A stretch of DNA of 64,000 nucleotides, taken from positions 130,798,673-130,862,672 of the forward strand of contig NC_133647.1 of NCBI RefSeq assembly GCF_009905375.1, given 5' to 3'. Positions 10,252 to 21,747 of this stretch are shown one piece after another. The DNA comes from Apium graveolens. Taxonomy: Eukaryota; Streptophyta; Magnoliopsida; Apiales; Apiaceae. The first letter of the stretch is position 1. Each line of letters starts with the position of its first letter. Under the pieces are notes generated by a model. The model saw nothing but the letters and a program-made list of their open reading frames with translations, had not been told where the DNA came from and searched no databases. The position numbers and the translations under genes were made by a program.

Positions 10252-11871
10252 TCAAGTTGACAATAAAACGGCACTAACTACTTCTCGGTTTGCCGTATCC
10301 CCATAGTAGTGCTTCAAACGCTGACCATTAACCTTGAATGCTTGGTCCCGATCGTTCTCAAAAATCTCCACCGCTCCATGTGGAAACACAGTTTTGACAA
10401 TAAAAGGTCCAGACCACCTTGATTTCAACTTCCTAGGAAAAAGTTGGAGACGAGAGTTGAATAAGAGAACTTGTTGCCCCAGCACGAATAAATTAGGATG
10501 TAGCTTCCTATCATGCCACCTCTTCACCTTTTCCTTGTATATTTTGTTATTCTCGTACGCTTGAAGTCGAAATTCATCAAGTTCATTAAGCTGAAGCATT
10601 CTCTTCTTACCAGCTGCATCTAAATCCAGGTTCAACTTTTTCAACGCCCAATAAGCCTTATGCTCAAGCTCCGCAGATATATGACACCCCTTACCATACA
10701 CCAGTTGAAACGGGGACATACCAAGTGGAGTTTTGTATGCTGTTCTGTAAGCCCAAACAACTTCATCGAGCTTTAAAGACCAATCCTTCCTTGACGGACA
10801 AACAACCTTCTCTAGAATGCGCTTGATCTCTCTGTTAGACACTTCCGCTTGACCATTTATTTGCAGATGATAGGCAGTAGCAACTCGATGATTCACATTA
10901 TAACGTTGCATCATAGAATTGAACTTAAGGTTGCAGAAATGCGACCCTTCATCACTTATGATTACCCGAGGTGTTCCAAACCTTGTGAAAATCTGCTTAT
11001 GAAGAAAATTCAACATTGCCTTTGCATCATTTGTCGGTAGAGCTTTGACTTCTACCCATTTTGAGACATAATCGACTGCCAGCAAGATGTACTGATTATT
11101 GCAGGACGAGACAAAAGGCCCCATGAAATCGATTCCCCAAACATCAAAGACCTCGACTTCAAGCATCACATTTAACGGCATCTCATCCTTTCTCGTCAAA
11201 TTTCCCACTCTTTGGCAACGATCACACCTTAAAACAAACTGATGAGCGTCCTTAAACAAAGTAGGCCAGAAAAAACCTGCTTGCAGAATACGAGCTGTCG
11301 TCTTCTCACCACCATAGTGTCCACCATAAACTGTGGAGTGGCAGTCTCGTAATATCCCCTCCGTCTCACAGAACGTGATACATCTCCTGATGATCTGGTC
11401 AGCTCCCTGTCTAAACAAATATGGTTCATCCCACATATACCACTTCACCTCATGCAGAAACTTTTTCTTTTGAGCTGAGGTCAAATTAGGAGGCATTATA
11501 TTGCTGACAAGATATTTTACAATATCGGCAAACCATGGCTCTTCCTCCTGAACTATGAACAACTGCTCATCCAGAAAGGATTCGTTGATCAATGTCTTAT
11601 CCTGTGAAGTAGACTCGGGATTCTCCAATCTAGAGAGATGGTCAGCTACTTGATTCTCAGTACCTTTTCGATCCTTGATCTCTAACTCAAATTCCTGAAG
11701 TAAGAGCACCCAACGAATGAGTCTCGGCTTCGAATCCTTCTTGGAAACCAAATAGCGAATAGCCGCATGATCCGTGAATACTGTCACTTTTGTCCCAAAC
11801 AGATAAGATCGAAATTTCTCGAAACCAAAGACTATAGCCAAGAGCTCCTTCTCAGTAGTGGTGTAGTTCAT
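10252..11871 (-). CDS. pol: RNase H end and integrase of Athila 1
   Basis: 539 open codons. RNase [12 protein letters not shown] and the [16 protein letters not shown] end. Integrase: the zinc-binding HHCC region ([11 protein letters not shown] ... CDRCQRVG), then the catalytic triad as GIDFMGPF (D), [12 protein letters not shown] (D) and [11 protein letters not shown] (E). The C-terminal part carries the [10 protein letters not shown] and [20 protein letters not shown] segments. The protein would cut and join element ends to the target. It is part of a single pol and is separated from the RT frame by a stop at about 11900. It is the best preserved pol segment in the window, though the whole polyprotein is not open, so activity is unlikely. 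Confidence 0.9.
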   Translation of the reverse strand: MNYTTTEKELLAIVFGFEKFRSYLFGTKVTVFTDHAAIRYLVSKKDSKPRLIRWVLLLQEFELEIKDRKGTENQVADHLSRLENPESTSQDKTLINESFLDEQLFIVQEEEPWFADIVKYLVSNIMPPNLTSAQKKKFLHEVKWYMWDEPYLFRQGADQIIRRCITFCETEGILRDCHSTVYGGHYGGEKTTARILQAGFFWPTLFKDAHQFVLRCDRCQRVGNLTRKDEMPLNVMLEVEVFDVWGIDFMGPFVSSCNNQYILLAVDYVSKWVEVKALPTNDAKAMLNFLHKQIFTRFGTPRVIISDEGSHFCNLKFNSMMQRYNVNHRVATAYHLQINGQAEVSNREIKRILEKVVCPSRKDWSLKLDEVVWAYRTAYKTPLGMSPFQLVYGKGCHISAELEHKAYWALKKLNLDLDAAGKKRMLQLNELDEFRLQAYENNKIYKEKVKRWHDRKLHPNLFVLGQQVLLFNSRLQLFPRKLKSRWSGPFIVKTVFPHGAVEIFENDRDQAFKVNGQRLKHYYGDTANREVVSAVLLST

Positions 11872-11901
11872 TTGGGCCCCATTTAAGGTCTTACTAGAAT
11901 A

Positions 11902-12774
11902 CTAGACCACATGAAAGAGATTATTCTTGCGCTGCCCAAGAACTGCACCTACCGCATAATCACTCGCATCACACATCATCTCAAAAGGCTCTGTCCAATT
12001 CGGTGCTGTAATAACTGGTGCAGTGATTAAACTCTTCTTGAGAGTCTCGAATGCCGTCAAACATTCATCATCAAATTTGAAAGGCACATCTTTCTCAAGC
12101 AAGTTGCACAACGGCTTAGATATCTTTGAAAAGTTCTTGATGAACCGCCGATAAAAACCCGCATGACCAAGAAAACTACGGATTCCTTTCACAGAAATAG
12201 GTGGTGGAAGATTTTCAATGACTCCCACCTTGGCTTTATCCACCTCAAGACCCTTGCTAGAGACCTTATGCCCCAGAATAATGCCTTCACGCACCATAAA
12301 ATGACATTTCTCCCAATTGAGCACCAAATTCGTTTCCACACACCTTTTGAGAACGGCACAAAGATTATTCAAACATTCATCATACGAATGTCCAAAGACG
12401 GAGAAGTCGTCCATGAATACCTCGATATTATTTCCAATTATGTCAGAGAATATAGCCATCATACATCTCTGAAAAGTGGCCGGTGTGCCACATAAACCAA
12501 ACGAAACTCTGCAAAAAGCAAACGTGCCAAATGGACAAGTGAAGGTAGTCTTTTCCTGATCCTCTGGTGCAATACAAATCTGATTATACCCTGAGTAGCC
12601 ATCCAGAAGACAATAATACTCATGACCAGCCAACCTGTCAAGCATATGATCAATAAATGGAAGAGGGAAGTGATCCTTCCTCGTGGTATTGTTCAGCTTT
12701 CGGTTATCCATGCATACTCTCCATCTTGTAACTGTTCGAGTGGGGATGAGCTCATTCTTCTCATTTGCTACCAC
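11902..12774 (-). pseudogene. pol: Reverse transcriptase palm and thumb, Athila 1
   Basis: 290 open codons of Ty3/gypsy RT: WRVCMDNRKLNNTTRKDHFPLP, LDGYSGYNQI, FCRVSFGLCGTPATFQ and the catalytic VFMDDFSVFG, with the tether FEMMCDASDYAVGAVLGQ of RNase H at the end. Both aspartates of the DD box are present. A stop separates it from RNase H-integrase downstream, and a break at about 12780-12800 separates it from protease and the RT start upstream. Confidence 0.9.
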
Positions 12775-12801
12775 AGTGATACCTCATTTCTTAGGCACAC
12801 A

Positions 12802-13998
12802 TTATACGGGGCTCACCCAAGAACTGTCAGAAATAGGATAAATGATGCCTGCATCCAGCCATTTCAGAATTTCTTTCTTCACCACCTCCTTCATGATAGG
12901 ATTAAGTCTGCACTGCTGCTCAACAGTTGGTTTACTACCCTCCTCTAGCAGAATCTTATGCATACAATATGAAGGGCTAATCCCTTTGATGTCTGCTATG
13001 GTCCATCCAATAGCTGATTTGAATTCTCTCAAAATCCTTAAGAGTTTGTCTTCCTCACTACCTGAAAGGTCAGATGCAATAATAACAGGTAAAGTAGATG
13101 CATCACCTAAAAAAGCATACCTCAAGTGTTCAGGTAATGGCTTGAGCTCCAAGGTAGGTGCTTCCTCAATTGATGGTTCGAGCTTTCCTTCAGCATTCTT
13201 GAGGTCAGAAGTACCAAGAGATTCAAACGGCATGTCCAGCTTTCGCCTCCATGGAGAAGCATTCAAAAATTGTAATTGCTCGTTGACATCTTCATCATCA
13301 CTATCAAAATCCCCCACTAAGGCCTTTTCTAATGCATCAGACATTAGCATATGATCGATTTCTGAAGTAACTGCAGAATCAATCACATCCACTTTTAAGC
13401 ACTCTTCATCTTCTGTAGGGAATTTCATTGTTTTGAATACATTGAAGGTCACATCCTGATCCTGCACCCGCATAGTAAGTTCACCTTTCTTCACATCTAT
13501 CAAGGTACGGCCAGTAGCCAAGAAAGGTCTTCCCAAGATTATGTGAATCTTCTTATCTTCCTCGAAATCCAGAATAACAAAGTCTGCAGGAAAAAAAAGC
13601 TTATCCACCTTGACTAGCACATCCTCCACTATTCCCCTTGGGTAAGTAATAGAATGATGAGCCAATTGTAGAGACATGTAGGTGGGTTTTGGATCAGGCA
13701 AATCCAATTTTTTACAGATCGACAACGGCATCAGATTGATGCTTGCTCCCAAATCACAAAGGCACTTGTCAAACGACAACTTGCCAATGGTGCAAGGAAT
13801 GGTGAAGCTACCTGGATCTTTAAGCTTTGGAGGTAACTTTTGCTGTAGAACAGCGCTGCATTCTTCCGTTAGAGCAACGGTCTCAAGGTCATCCAGTTTC
13901 ACCTTCCTTGAAAGAATACTCTTCATAAACTTCGCATAACTAGGCATTTGCTCCAGAGCCTCAGCGAAAGGTATATTGATGTGAAGTTTCTTGAACAC
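12802..13998 (-). pseudogene. pol: Protease and start of RT, Athila 1
   Basis: Aspartic protease with DLGASINLMP as the active-site loop (S of the usual DSGA replaced by L, typical of Athila) and ILGRPFLATG as the flap-distal ILGR motif. A linker follows, then the RT start (PTVEQQCRLNPIMKEVVKKE ... SDSSWVSPV). 398 codons open, ending at a stop where RT should continue. Confidence 0.88.
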
Positions 13999-15403
13999 CT
14001 CCAGAAACTTACCGAACTGCTTAGCCAGCTTTTGTTGCTACAATCTCTTAGGGAAATATGGTGGAGGATAGAGCTGTTTCTCCCCTGTATTACCTCAGGC
14101 AGAGTGTGTTCAATAGTAATCTTCCTTGGTTCCGCCGCTTTCTCCTTTTGCTTAGCTTCTTCATCTCTAACTTCAGCTTCTCCTTCCTTTGCCTTCCCAG
14201 CATCAGCAACTTTCCCAGACCTTAAGGTAATAGCCTTGACTTGCTCTTTAGCTTCCTTCCTGCCTGGTACTTCCGTGTCACTGGAAAGTGTTCCAGGTTG
14301 ACGATTGAACACTGCATTGGCTATTTGACCGATTTGATTTTCCAAGGTCTTGATAGAAACCGCCTGACTCTTGCATAACAGCTTAAGTTCCTCAAAATCA
14401 GCACTAGTAGGTGCAGCTGCACTTCCCTGTAGAGGATATGATTGCCTTTGAGCATATTGTTGTGGTTGCTGGAATCCAGGTGGATTGAGCTGTTTACTCA
14501 CACCTTGCTGATATGGTGGCTGAATAGCATTCTGATTATTACCCCAGCTGAAAGTTGGATGATTTCTGTTGTTAGGATGATAAGTAGCTGGCACAGGCTG
14601 CTGTTGTCGCTGATAATTGTTCACATACTGAACAAATTCGTTGACAAGAGAACACTGATCCGTAGCATGAGAACCTGCACAAAGCTCACAGACCATAGCT
14701 ATTTGGTTAACTCCATATGTAGCTAGAGAATCGGCCTTCATAGACAGCGTTTGGAGCTGCGCTGCAATAGCAGTGGCTACATCGACTTCCAAAATACCTG
14801 CTACCTTCCCAGGCATCATCCTCTGAGTTGGGTTTTGATGCTCATTTGCAGCCATAGTCTCAATAAGATTATAAGCCTCAGTATAGCTTTTGTCCCACAA
14901 GGCGCCGCCAGCTGCTGCATCGAGCATGGGCCGAGATTGGGCCCCCAAACCATTATAGAAACCAGTGATCACCATCCAATTGGGCATTCCATGATGTAGA
15001 CACTTTCTCAACATTTCCTTGTAGCGTTCTCAAGCTTCGCACATAGATTCTGTAGGTTGCTGCGCAAACTGAGTAAGAGCACTCCTCATAGCAGCAGTCT
15101 TTGCCATCGGATAAAACTTCACCAGAAACTTTTGCGCAAGATCTTGCCAAGTAGTGATGGACCCAGCTGGTTCAGAATAGCCGGATGAAGAATGCTTGAC
15201 TGAATGTCATCAATTTTAGGCCGAGAAAAGTCCATAAGAGCTGGATCGGCTTGAACAGTACGATCACCCATGATTACTGGTTCTTTCTGCTCACTTCCTG
15301 AATCCGAATCTTTAAAATCTATCTTCTCCGGAATATCAAGAACTTCGTCTGTCTCCTCAGCTGTATCTAAAGTCCTCTTGCGAGTGCGAGAACGAGTTTG
15401 CAT
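13923..15403 (-). pseudogene. gag: Gag of Athila 1 (frameshifted and internally deleted)
   Basis: Starts MQTRSRTRKRTLDTAEETDE at 15403. After about 75 codons (ALMDFSRPKIDD) the expected capsid start is missing, and the frame shifts near 15180. Capsid sequence then reads on (KFLVKFYPMAKTAAMRS, LHHGMPNW, TMLDAAAGGALW-like), with a stop near 15030. A zinc-knuckle-like CELCAGSHATDQC follows, then a Q-rich stretch. The C-terminus (VIQGR region) loses frame near 14090, and the correct frame leads into the protease ORF. The overlap with the protease ORF at 13923-13998 is a product of that frameshift. Confidence 0.8.
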
Positions 15404-15520
15404 AAACGCTCACTAAAGTACCTGAAATACAACCAGAAACAATAAGTAACAATTACGTCTTAATCACTGAGTCCTAACGACCAATAATGGTAAGTACATA
15501 AACTAAACAAATACGCCGAG

Positions 15521-15538
15521 TCCGCGGCAGCGGCGCCA
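15521..15538 (-). other. Primer-binding site, tRNA-Asp type, Athila 1
   Basis: On the minus strand, TGGCGCCGCTGCCGCGGA begins six bases after the 5' LTR end. It resembles the complement of plant tRNA-Asp 3' ends, the primer known for Athila elements, with a few mismatches. Confidence 0.8.
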
Positions 15539-15544
15539 AAAACT

Positions 15545-16951
15545 TATTAGGGCGAAAACATGCGCTAATAATACACGCAAGTATACGCGTTCGCAAGTAA
15601 TATAGAATACTTTCTAATTCGTTCCCATAGAGACTCAGACTAATTATTGTTCAATTAAACTCACTCACCAATGTATGATTACTTCTCAATGTTAAGACAC
15701 TAACACTTAGAATTATTGACTAAATATTAACTACAATTAACTACCAAAATTAACCACTTAATTAACACTTTGAATTAACAATATTAAAACACTCATGAGA
15801 TCACAACTTCATTACTACTTCCTTCAATAGTTATTGTTATTACCCTTAGCATGCTACAGTGATGATATTAATCAAATAACACGAAATTGATAAAAGCCAA
15901 CTCTCATTGTACTAATACCATTCTACCAAACATCCACAATTAATATAGAAGTTGAATAGGCATCAATTATGTTGAGTTCCTATATGTCTACAGAAATTGA
16001 CAACATAATGATTTAAGCGCAAGTTATTCCTTTTGATTACATAAGGCGAATAAAATGGTTAGAGTTACCCACTAATCATGCACATCATACATGAACCTAT
16101 GCTAGCCTGGCAAGTTCTAAATCTCAAGATCCACCGTCGCTTCACAAGAGATTAACACCCTATCTTATATGTTCGCAACGCACATAAGACGAATACGCAC
16201 AACCAATACTAGATATGATACAATCATCACACACTAAGGTATTAAACAATTAACTAAAGAATTCCATAGTAAATCCGTTACGACCCCATGATCACGATTA
16301 GCCCATGATAGCACTTATCGTCATTATGGGTTCATATGAAAACATGATAAACAAACACAAGAAAATAATAACTAAACTAATTATATTAAACCAGAGTACG
16401 TCACAAGAGTAATTAGGTTCAAAGTAAAGAAAACTAGCATCCAACTTTACAACGAAATAAAAATCACAAGAAAATATGCTTCCTCTTCGTTGCGGTGTGC
16501 TAAAATGGTCTTCTTCCTTGTCTCCTTCTCTCCTTGCTTAATACCACAAGCCAACCTTGTGAAAACATCTCCAAATCTACTTATATAATAGTCCCATAAA
16601 ACTCAGATTATATGGAAGTTGGAAGCCAAACAAAAGTAGAAGTCTAAAACAAATTATTATTTTTCCCGACCCTGCGCGGCCGCTCAGCATAGCTGAGCGG
16701 GCGCTCAGGACCCTACTGAAAAATTCCTGAGTTTGCTCCGTTTCTTCGCTGTAATATGTCCCTTTCTTTCCTCTCGCAATGCTTAACACATGCCAAGGCT
16801 TATTCTTGATGATTACTCCTCTGAAATGCAACTAATACCCTGAAATGCACAAACACTAGAAAAACGCATCAAATACACAAAATACTTGACTTCAATACAC
16901 CAATTTAAACTATTTTAAGACGTTCTAAGTGGTATAAAATGCCACTTATCA
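15545..16951 (-). repeat. 5' LTR of Athila 1
   Basis: 1407 bp, partner of 5963-7410. On + it starts TATTAGGG instead of TGTTAGGG, so the terminal CA of the element strand is mutated, and it ends CCACTTATCA. Confidence 0.93.
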
Positions 16952-16956
16952 GTGAC
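16952..16956. repeat. Right target-site duplication of Athila 1 (GTGAC)
   Basis: Second copy of GTGAC; see 5958-5962. Confidence 0.9.
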
Positions 16957-17263
16957 CTCCTTAAGGATGGCTAAGGTGATTTTCCTTGCAGGTACATCTG
17001 AATGTTGGAGCTATGAGAGGAGTGATACACTTGTGAGAATGAGTGTAAACATGAGTGGAGAGAAGAGTGAAACACATGTGAGGTACACTAAAACAGAATT
17101 ACACACTCACAGTGAGGAAGAAAGAGAAACTACTTGTTATTTCTTTTCCAACCAAGTGAAATATGAGAACTCCTTCAGACAACGACATACATTCCTTCTC
17201 AAAGGGGGAGATAAAAGCTTAAGTAATAGTTTGGAGGATTTCTCAACTAAGGGGGAGAAATAG
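16957..17263 (+). pseudogene. Extra-ORF remnant of copia element 1, right half
   Basis: Continuation of the interrupted 3' ORF region: about 100 open codons rich in S, E and T (SEEERETTCYFFSNQ...), ending in STKGEK at a stop. No domain recognised. Confidence 0.45.
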
Positions 17264-17733
17264 CAGGGAGGAAGAAAAAGATCCTACATATGTACACTAC
17301 ACCACACCATTGTTATTTGTATCTACGGATCCTATTGTACGGGAGAGATGGTAAACACAAGGTGATTTCCTAGTAAGGGAAGAAGTTGTTTTCCAAAAGG
17401 GGAGTACCATTGGTTTTTATCTGCGGATCCTATTGTACGGGAGATGTGGTAAACGAAGGTGATCTTCTTTAAGCAGTTGATTCTCATAGGGGGAGAAACA
17501 AGAGAGATATGCGCTTCTCAACAGGAAATGTGGTTGTACAAAAGAAGATGAAACTACTTGAAGATATGTTCAGTCTAGAGGAACATCTATTTGGAATCTG
17601 GAAAATCTTAAATGTTATCCAGAACTTTTCTGCTATTTACTTTGCATTTCTGTTTATATCTTTTTCTTATTTGTTAGTTGAGTTATCCTCTAGGTATTTG
17701 TTGTTATTGTCTAACAAACAAATAGGGGGAGAT
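17200..17733 (+). other. Multiple polypurine tracts and a duplicated motif before the 3' LTR, copia element 1
   Basis: G-rich purine tracts recur: AAAGGGGGAGATAAAAG (about 17199), TAAGGGGGAGAAATAG (about 17248), AAAAGGGGAG (about 17395), ATAGGGGGAGAAAC (about 17488) and finally AATAGGGGGAGAT touching the LTR at 17733. A roughly 36-bp segment around CGGATCCTATTGTACGGGAG is present twice (from 17321 and from 17419). Multiple polypurine tracts are a described hallmark of Sireviruses. Confidence 0.75.
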
Positions 17734-19080
17734 TGAAAGGCATATGTCATAGCCTATTTGTTTATTCGAGGATTTAACTCAACTCAAATAAGAATGTAAT
17801 AGGTAAATAGTGGATCTACCGTCAAAGAGATCTCTCAAAGTAACATCTGTCAAAGGTTTCAAAAACAACGTTCATCTATAGACTTGAGGAATTAATTCAC
17901 TGGAAGAAGTTCAAGAAATTGATCAAGCCTCAGTGATATAAATCAAGATTGTGGATTTAATCAAGTGACAGAGATCTTGTTAGGGTATTAGAGAATTACA
18001 AGGATTTAATCTGAAGAAAATCAAGTATCAAAGTCAAGACATGAAGAAACGTCACGGAAGTTAGTCACTCATGAACCAGACAGTACATCGAGTGTCAACA
18101 TTGAAGTGGTGGAATTGATTCATAATTTTCAGTGATTTTCAGAAGATTTTCAGAAGAATGGTTGCAGTTCAAGAGTAGTATTAATTCTCTATTAATTAAT
18201 TAAGTCATATAATTTAATTAAGAAAGTAAATTATATCTGCAAAGATTAATTTATTTATTAATTGAATTAATTGATTAATTAATTCTGAATTAATATTAAG
18301 AATTTTCAGAATTATAATTGGATTAAAATATGTTTTAATTCAGCAAGACAATTGAAATTGAACTAGCATGACAATCTGGATTGTCATACCGATTGTCATG
18401 CCAGGTCATTTCAATTGTCTCACCGAAAGTTCTACTGGAAGGAGATAGTCTTGCTAGTTCAGTTTGATAGTTTTGCTAGTTCAACAGATAGTCTTGCCGA
18501 AAGTCATACTAGCTTAAACTGATTGTCATACCGAAAGTTCTAGTGGTTCAGCAGATTGTCTTGCTAGTTCAACCGATTGTCATTCCAGTTCAAGTGATTC
18601 TGTTGATTGAATTAAAAAGACAGAAGCAGCAGAAGACACAATTATCCAACAGAAAACAAGTCAACCATGCAAGAACAAAAAGAAAAGAAGCAGCAGCCAA
18701 TATTTCATCTTTCATCTGCTGAATTCAAGATCATAATTTCTAGTTATAAAAGTTAAATCCAAACCACTAGAAATCATTCTCTTGTTCTTGTGTAACAATC
18801 TAGCGGATCAAAATCCCTAGAACTTAATCTCAAATTGCGTTTAGCATTTGATTCTTTTTATTGCCAAAATAGAAAAAGTTCATGTCGAATTTATTCTAGA
18901 TTTGTGATAATTAATTTGAGATTAATCCCTTGTAATCGATACCGTAGTTGTAACACCTTTCAAATTTAATAATATTTTTATTTAACTTGAATTTTGTTTC
19001 AATTTTTATTCCGCACTAAATTCGATTATACGGTATAGTTTGTATTCAACCCCCTTCTACAAACATATTGGGACCTAACA
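17734..19080 (+). repeat. 3' LTR of copia element 1
   Basis: Same length as the 5' copy (1347 bp), TGAAAGG to CCTAACA, with about 40 hand-counted differences. Followed by the TSD CCAGA at 19081-19085. Confidence 0.95.
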
Positions 19081-19177
19081 CCAGATATATGAATAAATGT
19101 GATATAGAATTCTTATCAAACGATTAAGTAAAACAGTTGAAATCCTTTTTAAGAACTGGAAAACCACAACATACTAG
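19081..19177. other. Target-site duplication copy and host flank between copia element 1 and the CACTA element
   Basis: CCAGA, then about 90 bases of unassigned AT-rich sequence that joins 990-1039 in the empty site. I see no gene. Confidence 0.6.
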
Positions 19178-19207
19178 CCCTACACCATATATGACCAATT
19201 GTAACGG
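19178..19207 (+). repeat. Left terminal inverted repeat of the CACTA element
   Basis: Starts CCCTACACCATATATG. Pairs with 23597-23626, with three mismatches in 30. Confidence 0.88.
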
Positions 19208-19874
19208 GTTTTTTTAGTATAACCGGCTATAGTGTGGCCATAGGTGCCTAAAATTATTTTTGACTATCTATGGTTATACTTTTTTATTGGAGTCATTGGT
19301 GTCATTTAGTGTAACTATAGAGAAAATTAGACATCTACAATTACACTATAATTAATGTTGTCATTGGTCTTAAAAAAATATGTAACCAATAACCGAAATT
19401 TTGGGCGGGTCATTAAAAATATACGGGGAAATGAAAAATTAAAACTAAAACCTAAAACAAAAACTCCTGAAACAAAGCAAAAACTCAGCCTCTCTTTATT
19501 TCTTCTCAAATCTCAACCTCTTGCTGTGTCTTCTCAAATCAAAATTGAGCAGCTCACAAACTCACTCTTAATTTCTATCGCTCTCAATTTATCGGGTCTT
19601 CAACTCTGGATCAAAACTCTACTTCGAATTTATTGGGTCATCAACCTCATTGCAATTCAATTGGTTCTTCACTTGTCACGATTTAATCGATGAAGCTTTT
19701 CAATGCTTTTATCAATAACCCCCTCTCTCTCTCCCCCATCCCCTTCCCTCCCCTTATCTCTCTCTATATCCCTGTTATAAATTTGATTTTTGGTAATAAC
19801 TAGATAAACTTTAAAGTTATGTGCTATCACTAATTAATTACTTGGTATTTATATTACGCTTGTGTGTTTGTTAT

Positions 19875-20340
19875 GCTGTTCGAGCCATTGAAGAGCTTGC
19901 AGATGTTGTTGAAGTTAACTTCGGACCTAAAGTATGTTGTTCTTTGATTCTTGCTGATTTTTCGATTACAAAATACTACATATTTGGTCGTGATAGTTTT
20001 TGTTGTTTGTGTACACTTATTTTTTAGAAGTTTGTATAAGTACTACTTATTTTATTAAATTGATTTTATTTTTCGGTTAAAATTTTATTTCATTATTATT
20101 TTCTTTAACGTTGCAAATTATTTTTTGGTCAATTTTCTCACAGGAGCTTGAATCTATTAGTATTGATTTTAAATTTCTCGCTGAATTTCTAATTGGGGTG
20201 CAATGTTTTCTTGGAACAAAGTTACGGGGCACCTATAGTGACCAAAGATGGTGTTATTATTTCAAAGAGTACCGAGTTCAAGGATAGAATGATGAATGTT
20301 GGTCTTAGCCTTGTGAAGCAGGTTACAATTATTGCTGGGA
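19875..20340 (+). pseudogene. Captured fragment of a mitochondrial-type chaperonin-60 (HSP60) gene
   Basis: Two coding pieces flank an intron-like segment. Piece 1 (19875-19931) reads AIEELADVVEVNFGPK and ends exactly at a GTATGT donor, where the plant chaperonin reads a VEDLADAVKVTMGPK-type segment. Piece 2 (about 20196-20325) reads [18 protein letters not shown] and [18 protein letters not shown], the GroEL-family GRNVVIEQS ... GAPKVTKDG region near the nucleotide-binding site. GRNV has become GCNV, and the acceptor before it is no longer AG. Only about 65 codons near the N-terminus are present, and no complete frame remains. The mitochondrial rather than plastid type is supported by EQS-GAP and EFKD. 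It lies wholly inside the CACTA ends, so capture is the simplest reading. Confidence 0.82.
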
Positions 20341-21649
20341 TGTTTTTTTCAAAGTAGATACTGCTCCTCGGTGAGTAATTTTATGTTTCTGATTTTTGCG
20401 TGTGTTAATGGTGTAGTTGCATTACATCAGATTGTCTTTTGTTTTTAAGGTAGGATTAAGTTGCTTTAGGTTGTTGAGTTTTCTGTATTGTATGTTTATC
20501 TACAAGATGTAATATATTGAAATTTATGTCATCTTGTATACCTGGTTGAGAAATGAATTTAAGAATCTGGAAGTATTAATGCCTCCCCTCCCTGTGACCT
20601 GATAATCAGATATGGAGCAAATGAGGTGTACATGTTATGGAAAGGTTAATTTTGTTTATGCTGTTAGTTGCAATCAGTCATCTCCTTTCCTTGTGTATTA
20701 TTTTTACCAACATTGAATAACTCATTCATGAAAGCTGAAATCATACTTAAATTTGAGCAATATGTGTTCTAGAGAAATGCACTAATTTAGAGTGTTAAAA
20801 AAGGCTTAATACGAATGGTAATGTATGCATATATGCATGATGTAAACTTGTGAATAGCATGATCTATCAATTTTTACTCACTTGGTCAATAATATCTTTT
20901 TGGCCATGTTCTTACATCGTTTATGGGGTCATATATTGTCAAATGCATATGCCAACATTTTAGTCATGGTCTGCTGCAGTTTTTATTGGACGTGCTTCTA
21001 CTTATAATCTTTTGACATTTTCCAACACCTGTTCTGTTTTCACTGGAATCCTTCTTTTTATTAGTTTTATTGCTGGTATTATTTACCAGGCTGCCGTTTT
21101 CCAAAAGTTCAGAGGGACACCAACCACTAGTCTTTAGCCCAACCACGTAGGGTGTGAGCCACCCAAGTTGTAAGTTATTACAGAGAGAAGCTGGATCATA
21201 TGGAGTCGAAAGCAAAGGAATACAGATTACTGGAATTTTAATATAACTAAAGTCCAATGAGCGGCACTTTGGTTGCATATTCTGAACAAAAACAGTGCCT
21301 GTTTTGCACACATTTACACCATCTTCATATTGTCAACTCCATTTACTTAACACATTTTCTATATATGTACAACTCGTATCTCTCTCCTCACCAATTCACT
21401 CAACCTTCTATCAACTAAACCAGCATTATATTTTTCATTTACATGGATTTTCATCGACTTTTTTTCCTGTTTTCTTTAATTTTCTTCATCACGTCCCTTA
21501 ATATTTTACATTCATCTCTGCACTCCGATGAACAAAAAATGATGTACACAAATTATCTATATACCAAAAATTATATATATTTTGTTTGGGTTTTTTATGT
21601 TATTTATATAAAGTATCTGAATGCATGTCTATCTTGTTTGATCTTCAGG

Positions 21650-21747
21650 CAAAGAGGGTCAGTGCTTAAATTAACAACTCATGCACCTACTGCTGGTTCT
21701 GTTTTTGATCCTACCAGAGTTTCCCAACGTTCCTGGCGATTTAGGTC
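21650..21747 (+). other. Exon-like segment in the CACTA interior, not recognised
   Basis: A higher-complexity stretch preceded by a TTCAG acceptor-like site and followed by a GTCTCT run after TTTAG. One frame is open and reads KLTTHAPTAGSVFDPTRV. It stands out from the T-rich surroundings and could be another captured exon, but I cannot name a source. Confidence 0.3.

Larger units (their letters stand above)
5963..16951 (-). mobile_element. Athila-type Ty3/gypsy element 1, nested antisense in copia element 1
   Basis: Complete unit on the minus strand: 5' LTR (15545-16951), tRNA-Asp-type primer-binding site, gag, protease, RT, RNase H, integrase, an extra sense ORF after integrase, a long 3' untranslated region, polypurine tract and 3' LTR (5963-7410). 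TSD is GTGAC. The tRNA-Asp primer, the long 3' part and the extra ORF support Athila within the Tat/Athila branch. The LTRs differ at roughly 42 of about 1407 aligned positions by hand count (about 3%), plus one 41-bp duplication in the left copy. Confidence 0.93.
1040..19080 (+). mobile_element. Sirevirus-like Ty1/copia element 1, internally deleted and carrying a nested Athila
   Basis: Two 1347-bp LTRs, a tRNA-iMet primer-binding site, a long gag with a CCHC knuckle, the beginning of protease, and a 3' region with repeated polypurine tracts. Flanks are CCAGA on both sides. Without the nested Athila (5963-16951 plus one GTGAC copy) the element is about 7.0 kb. Integrase, RT and RNase H are absent: protease sequence passes into 3' non-coding sequence near 4945. 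The Sirevirus assignment rests on the gag type, the extra 3' ORF region and the multiple polypurine tracts known for that genus. The LTR copies differ at roughly 40 of 1347 positions by hand count (about 3%). Confidence 0.9.

Noticed and set aside
19875..20340. A functional HSP60 gene
   Set aside because: Only about 65 codons remain, the intron acceptor is altered, no upstream or downstream exons are found, and the fragment is enclosed by CACTA ends.
20964..21311. 115-codon minus-strand frame in the CACTA interior, considered as transposase or SINE-derived
   Set aside because: No transposase motif and no tRNA-like promoter boxes could be identified.
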